A stretch of DNA of 64,000 bases from assembly GCF_945859685.1 (NCBI RefSeq), contig NC_079147.1:145972645-146036644 (forward strand), given 5' to 3'. The DNA comes from Eupeodes corollae. Lineage: Eukaryota; Arthropoda; Insecta; Diptera; Syrphidae. How positions within the stretch are numbered: position 1 is the stretch's first letter; each line of letters opens with the position of its first letter. Of the stretch, positions 21,930 to 33,004 are shown one piece after another. Made by a program: the position numbers and the translations under genes. Below the pieces are notes generated by a model. The model was not told where the DNA came from and searched no databases. It saw only the letters and a list, made by a program, of their open reading frames with translations.

Positions 21930-23060
21930 TAATAGCTCCCCTGATTTAAATTTCAAAAACTCCCTTGATATTGCAAAGCTTCCCTTAAGATTTCCAGGCC
22001 ACCTTTAAAAATGTTTCAAGAGCCCCTTTGAATTTTACAGACTAAGCCTAAAACTTCCAGACATCCCTTGAATAGCAAGAACTCTAAAAAAATATCTTTC
22101 CGCCCTTTTGAAATACTTCCCTTAATTTGTCAGTACCTCGCTTGAAATTTCAAGAACTTCCCTAAAATTTCAAGAACTCGCTTGAAATTTCAATTACTAC
22201 CTTGGAATCTCAAAACCTCCTTAGAATGTTAATAACTTGATTAAAATTTCAAGAACTTCCTTTTTAATTTCGAGAACTTCCTTCAAATTTCAATAACTTC
22301 CTTAAAATTTGAAGAACTTGCTTTAAATTTCAAGAACTTCTTTAAAATTTCAATAACTTGCTTGAAATTTCAATTACACCCAATCAATCTCAAAAGCTCC
22401 TTTAAAATGTCAAGAACTTGCCTAAAATTTGAAGAACTTCCTTAAAATTTCAAGAACTTCCTTAAAATTTCCACTTGAAAGCTCCAATCGTCTCTCGACA
22501 TTCCTTTTGATATTTCCAAACGTCGCTTAGTCCCTAAGTTCTTCAAACCTCCCTTTCGAGTTCCCCCTTTCAATTTCAGGACATCCTTAAAATTTCAAGA
22601 TCTTAAATTTTGCAAGACCCCACTTGAAAGCTCCAATCGTCTCTTGACATTCCTTTTAATATTTCCAAACGTCGCTTAGTCCCTAAGTTCTTCAAACCTC
22701 CCTTTCGAGTTCCAAACACCCCTTTCAATTTCAGGACATCGCTTGAATTATCCAGACCTCCCTTTTAATTTCAGGAAATCCCTCGAAATATCCAGACCTT
22801 CCTTAAGATTTCCATACCTCTCTTACAATATCCAGATCTCCCTTAAGATTTCCAGATATTTTCAAACATCCCTTAAAATCTTCGCAATTCCCTTGACATA
22901 CCTCAATATTTCAAGATCTCTCTTGGAATATCCAGAACTCCCTTGGAACCTCTAAACATCACTTAAAAGTTCCAGGCCTCCTGAAATATCCATACATCGC
23001 TGGATATTTCAAGACTTGCCTTAGAGTCTCGAAACTTCTCTTACAACTTTTATACCTTCC
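21930..23060. repeat. Degenerate minisatellite, about 21-bp unit
   Basis: The unit is close to CTTAAAATTTCAAGAACTTCC, repeated with substitutions and small indels for about 1.1 kb. The best-preserved stretch is 22130-22470, and the flanks drift into CTTAAGATTTCCAGACCTCC-like variants. The core ATTTCAAGAACTTC contains TTCnnGAA. At 22143-22158 the sequence TGAAATTTCAAGAACT matches the full three-box heat-shock element nGAAnnTTCnnGAAn. No transcript can be inferred. Confidence 0.9.
22472..22740 (+). repeat. Tandem segmental duplication within the minisatellite
   Basis: The stretch beginning CACTTGAAAGCTCCAATCGT at 22472 recurs at 22621, an offset of 149 bp, and runs in parallel through CTTAGTCCCTAAGTTC to TTTCAATTTCAGGACATC. 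A few differences (such as TCTCTCGAC against TCTCTTGAC) show some age. It is a higher-order repeat over the 21-bp units. Confidence 0.88.
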
Positions 23061-23064
23061 CTGA

Positions 23065-23480
23065 AATAATAAGATCTGCACATGTCCATTTTCCATGAAT
23101 CTTCAGACCACCATTTTAATATAGACAGTAAAAGAGCTATCATACATTATGTTTGCCAAGAGAAGGAATTAAATTTCTGAAAGTCTAGTGTACCCAAATA
23201 TATTTCTCTTTTCTCTTGGCCGTGTTTTAAAACTTCTCATCAGGGAGTTGATAAAAATAAACTTTAATTACATATTTAAGTTTTTTTAATAAGAAGTTTT
23301 ATTGACTATATAGCCCGCTATTCGGACAGCTGTCGCTTTTGGAAGTGTCATCTTTTTAAATTATGACAAGTAATAATTAGCCTTAAATTTCTTGAAATTA
23401 TTTACAAGAAGGGGTAAAAAACCATACAAACGTTTTCAAATCTTCACATCATTAACTTGTAAGAACAGCTCAAATTTATA
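23065..23480. other. AT-rich DNA with no recognised gene
   Basis: No coding pattern is seen before the Jockey element. Confidence 0.35.
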
Positions 23481-23489
23481 GACTCAGTT

Positions 23490-24780
23490 TCACTAGTTTA
23501 CATCAACTACCAAATAAAAAATCACCAGGTTACGATCTAATTACTGCTCAGGTTATGAAAGAAATGCCATTGAAAGCCTTCATAAAACTCCAATATATAA
23601 TAAATGCATGCCTTAAGCACCCCGGTATGTCCCGCACCTTTGGAAAATTGCTGAAGTAATTGTCATACCAAAGTAAGGTAAACCACCTACAGAAGTGACG
23701 GCTTACAGACCAATATCGCTTATACCAATTATGGCAAAAGTTTTTGAAAAACTGCTTCTGAAGAGACTTAGCAAAATCATAGAAGAAAGAAGGTAAACCC
23801 AAACCATCAGTTTGGCTTTAGAAATAAACATTCCACGATAGACCAAGTTCATAGAAATCGGATGTAATAGAAAAAGCATAAGAAGAAGAACAAGTATGTT
23901 CATCTATTTTCTTAGATGTTGCTCAAGCTTTTGACAAGGTTTGGCATGAGCGACTTGAGTACAAACTGCAAAGGGATCTTCCCAGGCAGTACTTTGAAAT
24001 ATTAAAATCGTACATCTCAGACCGATTGTTTAGAGTAAGGTACGATCAAGAATACTCGGAATTGAAGAAAATAGAAGCCGGTGTACCACAAGGAAGTGTC
24101 CTAGGGCCTACCCTGTATTTAATATACACAAGGGATATTCCCGTTGGTAATCACACCATAATGGCTACTTTTGCAGATGATACCGCAATTTTGGTACCCG
24201 ACAAATGTGTCTCTAAGGCAGCAGTAAAACTACAAAATGCCGTCGACACAGTGAGAGCTTGGACCGAATAATGGCGTATCAAACTCAATGAAACTAAATA
24301 TTCACATATAAACTTTACAAATAAAAAGATAAACAATATTCCAATAATCATTAATAATCAAGCTGTACCTTACGCCAATACGGCCAAATACCTTGGAATG
24401 ACTTTGTATGCAAAGCTTAAGTGGAAAGAGCAATCAATCAATCAATCAATCCAAAACAAAATAATGCTGTATAATCAAGTACTAAAGCCTGTTTGGACCT
24501 ATGGAATGCAATTATGGGGCTGTACAAAGAAAACAAATACCGAAATCATCCAAAAATTCCAAAACAAAGTCCTTCGTGGAATAGTTAATGCACCTTGGTA
24601 CATAAGAAATACCGATCTACATCGTGACTTACAAATAGAAATGGTTACAGAAGTTGTTAAAAAATTCGCTGTATCGCACAACCAGAGACTTGAATATAAG
24701 AAACCATGTTCGGAGATTAAGAAGAACCAAGCCTCATGAGCTTATGGTCTAAAAAAACATGGAAAAGTATTAAAAAAAAA
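23490..24780 (+). mobile_element. Jockey-clade LINE, reverse transcriptase part
   Basis: Frames on the plus strand give IFLDVAQAFDKVWHERLEYKL, IEAGVPQGSVLGPTLYLIYT (24080), the catalytic MATFADDTAILVP (24165), KYLGMTLYAKLKW, then IMLYNQVLKPVWTYGMQLWG and NAPWYIRNTDLHRDLQIEMV, a C-terminal signature of Jockey-clade elements (X-element, juan and Doc relatives). Frameshifts occur around 23640-23880, and a stop at 24269. A short (CAAT)n expansion at 24434-24452 replaces a deleted stretch. 5' and 3' termini are not recognisable. Confidence 0.88.
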
Positions 24781-24789
24781 CTATTGATT

Positions 24790-26030
24790 TAGTTTTTCAA
24801 ACGTTTTTTAATTAAAGACAAGTTTTTCTTGTCAAATGTCAACTGATGACAGATTTAAAAGTGAGGATTCAAAATGAAACATCTTCTGGTAAAATTCATT
24901 ATTCTGCTTGAATTAAAATTTAAAACAACGTCGACTTTCTTTAAGCTCTTTTTAGAACTTATAATATGAAGTTTTGTAATCCTTAAAATTTTTTAAAAAA
25001 TGCGTGTTTAAATTCTCCAAAATCAGTTTAATTCTTAATTTTATTAAGTTTAAGCCTTGAAGTCGCATTATAAACCGAAGCTAAACGAATCTTTTTCATC
25101 TCCAAGGAATACCGCTTTCAATTTTATTTTAAATAATTCTAAGGAAGTACTTAACTCCCAAATGATTGTTATTCATAATAAAAAATTAAACAAAACAGAT
25201 TTTTGATTTTGCCCTTCCCCTTTAATGTAGGTAAATATTTTTATAAAGTATGGTACCTGTGCTGTTGTGATGATATTTACTGTTCTTCTGCATACAACTT
25301 GATTGATTTGATGGATTTTTTAAAAATATAATTCAAGCTTTTGTATGTTCGTAAGTAATTTTTTTCAACTCGAAATATAGCAGAAATAAAAATGAAATTC
25401 AGAAGTAAACATTGTTATACCTTTCACTTTTTGAGCTCACAAACAGATCTTTTGTATCTATTAAGATGAAGATTTTTTTTTTTAAACTTTAAATTCTTCA
25501 AAGAGCATATGGAATTTTATTATTTTTCAGATTCTATAGTAACGAATATCTCTTTGTCGGCAGATCCCAAATGAGTTTCAATTCGTTTCTATCCCAGGGA
25601 TAAATGAAAAATGTTCAATAGAACAGAATAAATGAAGAATTTATCTGTTATGCATTTATGTAAAGAATGAATTATTTTTGTACCTATATTATTAAATAAA
25701 AAAAGGTATCATTCAAGCTTGCTTGAGAACTGCTTTAAAAGATAAACAATTGAAAGTCTTGAATCCACACGCAGATAAATATAAATAAAATATAAATACA
25801 GAAGTTTATTCTTATACACATTCATTTTTCTAAAATAAGTTGTATGGTTTATCTTTTTCTTTATTTTAATAGACGAGAAGGTCTCTTGATAAGGTAAGAA
25901 GTCCGGCATTAGTAATTACTAATTACAAACAATTCTCTTAATTGTTATGTTTTCCTCAGCTTTTTAAAGAACATGGAATAACTGCTCAAATACTCTAGCA
26001 TTCGGTCAAGAGCTTGACTATTTACACTGT
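24790..26030. other. AT-rich DNA with no recognised gene
   Basis: The minus frame at 25709-25909 is low complexity. I see no terminal repeats. Confidence 0.4.
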
Positions 26031-26039
26031 TTATTCTAT

Positions 26040-27680
26040 TAGGTTTCCTCCTCTAGAGGCACTCCGCAAGGTGGTGTTCTGTCCCTCACCCGTGAAAGCT
26101 AGTGGTTAACGAACTGCTAATATCCCTAGAGAGGGAATGCTCCTGAGTGATTGCGTATGCCGATGATGTTGCTATCGCCGTCACAGGGGAAAATCCTAAT
26201 ACACTGAGAGACCTCTTCCAAAACGTACTGGATGGGCTGATCACTGCGGACTTAGTATTAATCCTCACAAAACAGACCTCGTTCTTTTAACACGGAAATA
26301 CAAGATCCCGGTAATTGCACCTCCTTCAATAAAAGGTGTACCACTAATTTTTACCAATGAAGCCAAATATCTTGGTCTGATATTGGACAAATAAATTTGG
26401 AAACCTAATATTCAGGAAAGAGTTAGAAAAGCTACAGTAGCTCTTTTCCTTTGCAAGAAAGCCATAGGAAGCAAATGGGGTTTTTTAACCACCCATAACC
26501 TATTGGCTTTACTCATCGCTCATCCGACCAATACTTATGTACGGGGTTGCAGTATGGTGGACTGCACTGGAGAAAGTCATATACTACGACAAACTCAGCG
26601 GAGCCAAACGCACTGCATAAGCGGGGCATTGAGAACCACACCCTCAACAGCTTTAGACACTCTCCTCCATCTGACACCCCTCGACATCTTCAGCAAACAA
26701 TGGCAGCGAGTACAGCGATAAGACTCGACGCCTCGTCTCAATGGACCAACAACAATGTGGGGCACTCCATCATTTTGAACCTCTTTGGTTCTATACCAAA
26801 GTACATAGACTACACTATTCCTAAAACCCTATTTGGAAAAAACTTTCAGGTATCCATTCCATCCAAAGATGAATGGGAAGACAAAAAACTCCTGGACGAC
26901 AAAAACATTTATTTTTATACAGATGGATCCAAGACAAATGAGGGAGTTGGCAGTGGTGTGTACTGAGAAAAGCTTAATCTAAGCATCTCATTCTGCCTCC
27001 CTAATTATTGTAGCGTCTTCCAAGCGAAAATTTTAGCGATCAAAGAGGTTCTCTCCTGGCTAAGTGAAAACGTGATATCATCTTCTGATATCCATATCTT
27101 CTTTGACAGTCAGGCTGCTATTAAAGCTCTTGACGGTGTCTCAACCAAATCTCAAATGGTCTTCGATTGTCTATCGTCTCCTATGGAGATGGCGCAGCAA
27201 TTTAACATTCACCTATGTTGGGTGCCGGGCCGCTGAGACACCACTGTCTTATAAGCACTGGACCTAAAGCGCTCTAAAGACTTGTTATTTCAAAGCAGAC
27301 TTCATATTAGCTCCCCAATAGGTGTCTTTACGGGACACTGTCTTATAAGCAGATACGCAATACGACTTGGTGTAGCCTCAAATGACTTCTGCAGGAGCTG
27401 TATAGACTAGGAAGAAGAGGAAACAATCTCTCACCTCTCTCTGCACTTGTCATGCTCTTTCACTAAGACGCAAACTTCATCTGGGAGACTATACTCTTCG
27501 ATAATCCCAGTGAACTAGCTAAAAAGAATATAAAATATCTTCTTCGCTTTATAAAAAGCTCAAAATGGTTCGACTAGTAAGAAGTAATTCTCTAGATTCA
27601 TGTGGTATCACAATGGGCCTTTTCTTTTGGTTTGTGGATTCTGAATCCGCAGCCACTTTAACCTTACCTAACCTAAGCTT
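26040..27680 (+). mobile_element. LOA/R1-like LINE with RNase H, degenerate
   Basis: It starts within the RT at SRGTPQGGVLS, followed by a YADD box (gtatgccgatgatg, about 26155). Then come NPHKTDL, AKYLGLILDK, RVRKATVALF, and an RNase H domain with YFYTDGSKTNEGVGSGVY (26910) and FFDSQAAIKALD (27100). The RNase H glutamate block reads AKILAIKE, where the copy at 57.3 kb has AELLAIKE. Later come a CRSC zinc-motif remnant and the tail CTTACCTAACCTAAG at about 27664. It is 5'-truncated, with many stops. Confidence 0.83.
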
Positions 27681-27689
27681 CCTCATCTT

Positions 27690-28440
27690 CAATTCTTCGC
27701 ATGGATTTCTTTTTATCTCAAATTTCGTTGTCTCAAGTTAAATTCAGAAGTTCGCTCTCCAACATTTTCATTGGGAATTCAAGAGTTCCCCAGGGTAGCC
27801 ATTCAGGGCCACTACTCTTTATCTTAGTTATTAATGATGTATCCCTTTATGTACGATATAGATACATCTTAATCTATGTGGATGATATGAAAATCCTGCT
27901 CAACCTCTCTTAACAGTCGTTTACTTCTTCAAGATACTAACAGCATTTTCGTTATTTGATACACAAAAAAAAAGAAGTGAACCTTAACCCGATGAAATGG
28001 AAGACCACGTCTTTAAAAACGTACTCCTAATTTTACTGATCAAAAAAATATTACAACAAGAGTATGAGGCTCTTTTTAATTTTAATCTCGATTTTCCGGA
28101 ATATATTAATTTGGTCCTAAGTTAAATCAACGCGGGCCTAAAGAATTTCGATAACCTTAAGTTACTTTTGCTCTATATACCACTTTGGTCCGCTCTCATC
28201 TTGAGTACATACGCATCGCAGGTATAGACTCATTTTTGGAAAACCACAAGAAGAGTACAGAATCAACAACTTTTCTTAACAACCGTCGTCCTTATTAACA
28301 TTGGTTAAAGCTTCTGCAAATCAAGCCTCTATCGCATCCACTTTTAACTGGGTTTTAAGTTCAAACTACGATAAGGTAACCACAAAATCAATGCGTTTTT
28401 CGAAATATCGAACAAGAAAACTCTACAGAACTTCGGTGAA
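27690..28440 (+). pseudogene. LINE RT and C-terminal fragment, another family
   Basis: RVPQGSHSGPLLFILVINDV and the palm motif YVDDMKILL (normally YADD or FADD) appear at 27780-27900. Further on, LYIPLWSALILSTYASQV and a TRRVQNQ-like block fit the RT-distal domain. This is the group with VPQGSHLGPLLF signatures. The element is interrupted by stops, and its clade is not assigned. Confidence 0.65.
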
Positions 28441-28639
28441 ACTACGCTACAGGTCAAACATTCTACTAGTATTATGACACTACAAATGACAGGTGTCAAA
28501 TGCTAGCGCTGCTAACTTGAAACACGCTAACAGTTCAGAGAAAACTGATAACTGTAAAAAATTGAAATGTTTAAATAATTTATTAACTTTAATATAACAG
28601 ACTTTTTTCACATATTTTTGTATTGGCTGTCAAAAGTTA

Positions 28640-28735
28640 AGTTATCCAGAACAGAGGATTCCGGGAATATGTCTCCCGAGCTCAACTTAATTGAATGTCT
28701 TTGTGCAGACCTCAAGAAAGTAGTCTGGAATGGGA
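28640..28735 (+). pseudogene. Short Tc1-like transposase remnant
   Basis: GNMSPELNLIECLCADLKKVVW corresponds to the YSPDLNPIE..W..LK block with the catalytic Glu of Tc1 family transposases. Only this block is recognisable. Confidence 0.5.
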
Positions 28736-29174
28736 AATAAAATTAAAAAAAACCGTCACTGGGTATTGGAAATATATACCAATCAAAATATGGTAGGGAC
28801 TGATAACATTCAATTGCTTTCAATTCAAAGTGACTTTTCACAGGATATTTCATACAATGAGACGAATTTTTAAATTCTGGTTTTACATAGTTTGTGTTCC
28901 AATTTAAAGTTCATGAAAAGAAAGAATTTCCCAGCGCAGCTAGTACCCAAAATACCGCATTAAATCTTTCAGTTTATTTCGCTGTTCACTTCTTCTAAGT
29001 GTAACAGACAAGGCTAGGGCCGCTCGATAATTCCCTAGTTTGCTGCTTGGAAAAGGGAAAGTAATTCCAAAAGATCAACAGTGAATACTATTTATGAATA
29101 ACTTTGACAAGCCTAGCGTAGTGGCCAGTGCTTTGCTTACATCAATAAGGTACATGCTGCGTACTACGTAGCAT

Positions 29175-29420
29175 TCCTACAGACGATTGTCCGAAAAGAT
29201 CTTGGTTTTCGGGCTTACAAAATTCAACTTATGCAAACATTGAAGCCGAACGTTCAGTGAATTTCCACCGATGCGGTTTTTTACAAATTTATTAAGCGAT
29301 AAAGCTGATAATGCTCATTTTTAATTGAATGGGTGCATTTATAAGCAAAATTGTCGTACTTGGAGTTATCATAAGCTATAAACCACCGTAACATCCTCAA
29401 AATGTAGCTTTTTGATCTTT
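29175..29420 (+). pseudogene. DD41D-like mariner remnant
   Basis: The translation IVRKDLGFRAYKIQLMQTLK, followed by VFYKF and WVHL.AKLSYLE-like residues, parallels the ILRKDLGVKPYKIQLVQELK...FWLNGYVNKQNCRIW stretch of copy 2 at 19986-21139. It is diverged and stop-ridden, so it is older. A SINE is inserted 50 bp downstream. Confidence 0.7.
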
Positions 29421-29472
29421 ATCTTTTCAAAATTTAAATCATCCGTAGAATAATCGGCACACGCTGACATGG

Positions 29473-29788
29473 GTAGTACCCTTTGCATGATGGTTAGTGC
29501 ATTGGACTGTCATGCCAGAGGTCTTGCGTTCAAACCCTGCCTGTGACATCTAAAGTTTTTTCAAGGTTACTGCCTCTTGCGAGGAACTGACAAATCCTTC
29601 AAGAGTAATTCTTGTCCTAAAAAGTGCTTTCTCATATTAGCCGTTCGGAATCGGCTTAAAAGTGTAGGTCCCCTCCATCCCTGACAACTTACTAACTAAT
29701 TACTCGCACACCGCAGTGGTTGAGAGTTGTAAGTCACTAGAACCTAGTCCTCAACGGACTGTTGCGCCACCCAACTTATTTATTTATT
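29473..29788 (+). mobile_element. tRNA-derived SINE, copy B
   Basis: It is flanked by GCTGACATGG (29463-29472) and GCAGACATGG (29789-29798), a 10-bp duplication with one mismatch. The head aligns with tRNA-Asp: GATGGTTAGTGC, anticodon-loop-like CTGTCAT, and the B-box-like GCGTTCAAACCC. The body shares GTAGGTCCCCTCCATCC and AGTTGTAAGTCACTAG with copy A. The end GGACTGTTGCGCCACC matches the RTE 3' end GGACTGTAGCGCCACC at 15 of 16 positions, and a TTATTTATTTATT tail follows. It is a non-coding pol III-type retroposon. Confidence 0.88.
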
Positions 29789-29799
29789 GCAGACATGGC

Positions 29800-30770
29800 C
29801 ATTCCGCAAAAAGTGCTTGAAAATGAGGCCTCGTCTGAAATTTCTTCACATCAACCGTGACGGCCAATTCCCGAAATATTTTCTGAAACCTATTTGAAAA
29901 TTCTTATCATTATATAATCAAATTAAATTCCTGACAATAACATTGAAATCTATGCTATTTACTTCTACCTGAAAACACCATTACTAAAAAACACCTATTA
30001 AAAGTACGAGAAACTCCTTTTAAAGTTCCATTATCAATGTTTTAAATAAAAGGGAACTCTGGTGGAAAATGTGTGTAGTCAGTTAACTTATTTAAAGAAA
30101 GCCTTTGTCATGTTCTATATTTCAAAAACTGTCAAAAAGACACTGGTTCCACGCAGAGTCTTGTATCATAAACTCGCACCCAATTCATAAACAAATCTCA
30201 CAGAATGTTTTGATTTTTTTTTTTAAATCAAATAGCAATGTTTTTGATTCTTCTGTCTAAAGCGCTTATAATAATTCCAATACCCTAAATAGTTTGCGTA
30301 CCCATCATATCTGTAAAAGAATCGTTTATTTTAAAACATGATATTCGTAATGAATCATGTATGCATTGACCTTTCAAGGCATAACCAATTTGAAATATGG
30401 GAACAGACCTATGTCAATATAAATCTTTCTCTATCTGTTTGATCTAAAGGCCAGATTTCTTAATACTTTTTCTCATCAATCTCAACTAAAAAGGAAAAAC
30501 AATTTAAAAATAAAATCTATTCAAATTGGGTCGCATAATTTATAAAATTCCAATTCCCACTTAAAGTTGTAGACCGTCTCTAATCTTGAGAAAATAACAA
30601 AATCAAATATTGATAGACTTAAAAAATTTACTTTAAGAAAATAATTTGCAAATCTTGCCCACATTTTTATCTCGTATCTACCTTTTACTTTCTTTGACAA
30701 ATATTTTATGAACTTTTTTGCTACATTATCTTTAAAAGTGCGTATGTACATACATTCATACATAGACACA
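29800..30770. other. AT-rich DNA with no recognised gene
   Basis: Nothing coding is recognisable. CAGTGATGGCCAAAATTAAA near 30775 resembles a Tc1-type terminal repeat, but I find no partner. Confidence 0.35.
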
Positions 30771-31039
30771 AATACAGTGATGGCCAAAATTAAAGAACGA
30801 ATAAATAGTTTTAAATATAAAAAAAGTGAAAACACTTGATATTTGTTTGCTTTTATTTTTTAAGAATTGTATTTATTTTACAAGCATGCAATTTGTTAAT
30901 ATTAAAAATGAAAATATTTCAAAACTGTAGTTCCACAAAATAAAATATTGAGTTTACCTTAAGATTAGGACTTCAAATTTTGCAATCGCCAGTCATTTGA
31001 CCTTTAAAAGACTTCAATCATTTTTTCTTCAATCAATAA

Positions 31040-31140
31040 ATTGAATGCAATAAGTGCATTCAATCTTAAATGATTGCAGTAAAATGATTGCACTCTTTTT
31101 CAAGTCAAATGATTGCACTCTTTTTCATTCAAATGATTGG
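31040..31140. repeat. Short hairpin and tandem repeat
   Basis: ATTGAATGCA (31040-31049) and TGCATTCAAT (31055-31064) form a perfect 10-bp hairpin. To the right, AAATGATTGCACTCTTTTTC occurs twice in tandem about 25 bp apart, with a further partial copy. The meaning is unknown; these are probably pieces of a decayed repeat. Confidence 0.7.
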
Positions 31141-31239
31141 TGATTGCAGAAAGTCAAAATCGTTAGGTGAATTAATCCAATCATTAAGTTAAATTCAATA
31201 AATGATTTGTAAGGATTCACTTACAAGCCTGGTAAGAGT

Positions 31240-31610
31240 CAGGAAGGCAATGATATTGTCAATTATTGGCATATTTATCCATGCAGTTTGTACTTCTTAT
31301 CGGTTGAAATTTCTATTGTTCGGTTAATCCTCTGATAAACAATTTCCCACAGATTCTTTATGGGGTTCAGATCAGGAGATTGCTCTTCGGATCGGTGTCA
31401 TGTTGGAAAATCCATCTTTTCCGCATAGGGAATCATGGCATCTTGAAGAATTTCCTGGTTTATATGAAGCATCCCTCGAAAATAATATATGCCCACCTTG
31501 CTTGATAGTTGCAATGGTAAGTCGAGTATTGAGGCCCTATCCTTTCAAATTATTTATCATTTGCGAAAACTTTTAGTAACGATTCTAGCATTTGATATAT
31601 TAAGCGACCA
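31240..31610 (-). pseudogene. Tc1-like transposase relic
   Basis: The minus strand reads EQSPDLNPIKNLWEIVYQR, the conserved QSPDLNPIE.LW block, with Lys where the catalytic Glu normally is. The sequence upstream on that strand (CAACATGACACCGATCC) is a frame-shifted remnant of the QHDNDPK-type second-Asp block. Most of the DD spacing is deleted between them. Confidence 0.75.
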
Positions 31611-31634
31611 AATTTGCTAACTCTAGGTAAACTA

Positions 31635-32680
31635 TACAACGGCGCCTACAAATCGAATTCCGCTGTAAGGGAGATATGAACATTTAACCTAGCCCACGCA
31701 GGCATACAGTTTAAAGCAGAAGACATCAACTTGGTAAAGATCATGCTCCAACTCATTTGCAAAACATGGTGGGAAGAAAGCATTCCCGAATAATAAAATC
31801 TCAGTATAGTTTGCCCGATCCTCGAGAAAGGAGAGCCTTTAAACTGCGCCAACAGAGGCGATCCTTTCGTTTTATATGAACTTCAGAAGCCTATCGTCAA
31901 TAACCTGACCAGAAAAGTCTACTATTGAGCAAACATTCACATTACGGAAGATCTTGAAAAAAAAAACAGGAACTTCCAATCGATACCCACCATATCTTTA
32001 TCAATTTTAAAGCCACGTATGACAGCAGGTATAGGTACGAGCTTCACACCTGGCACGCTGACCTATCAAAGTCATACAAGATACCACTGATGTCAAATAA
32101 GGTTTTAGGCAAGGCTATAACTTTGAGGTAGTTAAGGACCTTGTCTACTTAGGCTCCTTTGCAAACTCACACAACGACATCAGCGCTTAAATCAAACGAA
32201 GAATAACTCTTGCAAATCGCTGCTTCTTGGAACTTAGAAGGCAATTGAGTAGTAAAGTCCTCGAGCATCTAAAATCACCATCTATAAGATACTCATTATC
32301 CTGGTTCTCATTTATGGTGCTGAGGCTTTAACCCTGTCAAAGAAAGATAAGAGCGGCTTAGAATGCTTTGAGAGAAAAGTTCTTCGGGTGAACCTGGTTA
32401 GAAGAATAAAAGTCTAACAACTTAGATGGCTGGATCGTGTAAAGCGAATGTACATCAACGCTTCAGCTCGGAAGGCCTTCGAATCCAATACCGAGGGACA
32501 GACGGAGCAGTAGAGGAAGACTGCGACTCTGGCGGTGCACGCAGTTGGTGAAAACATCAACCAACTTGGCGTGAAAAACTGGAGACAGCTAACTAGCGAC
32601 CGAACTAGCTGCAGACACATGTGGAATTGTTGAGTTCCAGGTCCGCCCGGATTGTAACGCCCCCTTAAGTAAAAGAGTGA
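31635..32680 (+). mobile_element. RTE-clade LINE, decayed
   Basis: The order matches the RTE at 5150-7996: an LICKTWWEESIPE-like stretch and LSIVCPILEKGEPLNC, then residual palm sequence, ALTLSKKDKSGLECFERKVLR, and the C-terminal VQQLRWLDRVKRM and NINQLGVKNWRQLTSDR. The 3' end GGATTGTAACGCCCCCTTAA with an AGTAAAAG tail matches the family terminus. Large deletions remove the YADD region. Confidence 0.82.
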
Positions 32681-32689
32681 GGTTAACGA

Positions 32690-32990
32690 TCTTGTGAGGT
32701 TGACGATCTTGTTGCCGTTTTGATTCGAGTCTGATGAAACTCTGCTTCACATTCGAGTACATTTTTAAAAACGAAAGTATTTTATTTTTCAGATCTCCAG
32801 TTGAGATTTAAAATAGTGAAGTAAAACAAATGTCAACTTGTCTCTCAACTCTCAAGTTTGTGTCAACTCTAGATATGGCTTAATTGAGAGTTTGCGGCAA
32901 GTTGACAAGTAGTGAAGGAAATGATTCTAAGTAGTCTAAAAATGATATGTAGGCTTTGTTTGATGAAATAAGTTATAATATTAATAAAAG
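32690..32990. other. No recognised feature
   Basis: This is a short spacer between RTE and LOA/R1-like copies. Confidence 0.35.
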
Positions 32991-33004
32991 AAAAGGCAGT
33001 AGGT

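Noticed and set aside
24434..24452. (CAAT)n in the Jockey element as a functional repeat
   Set aside because: Only about five units; it looks like slippage at a deletion junction.
29473..29560. tRNA-like sequence with an Asp-type anticodon loop
   Set aside because: The acceptor and D stems do not pair properly, it continues into a SINE body, and a second diverged copy exists at 3078. It is a SINE head, not a tRNA gene.
30775..30800. Tc1-like terminal repeat (CAGTGATGGCCAAAATTAAA)
   Set aside because: No matching inverted partner could be found near the Tc1 relic at 31.2-31.6 kb, so no element boundary was called.
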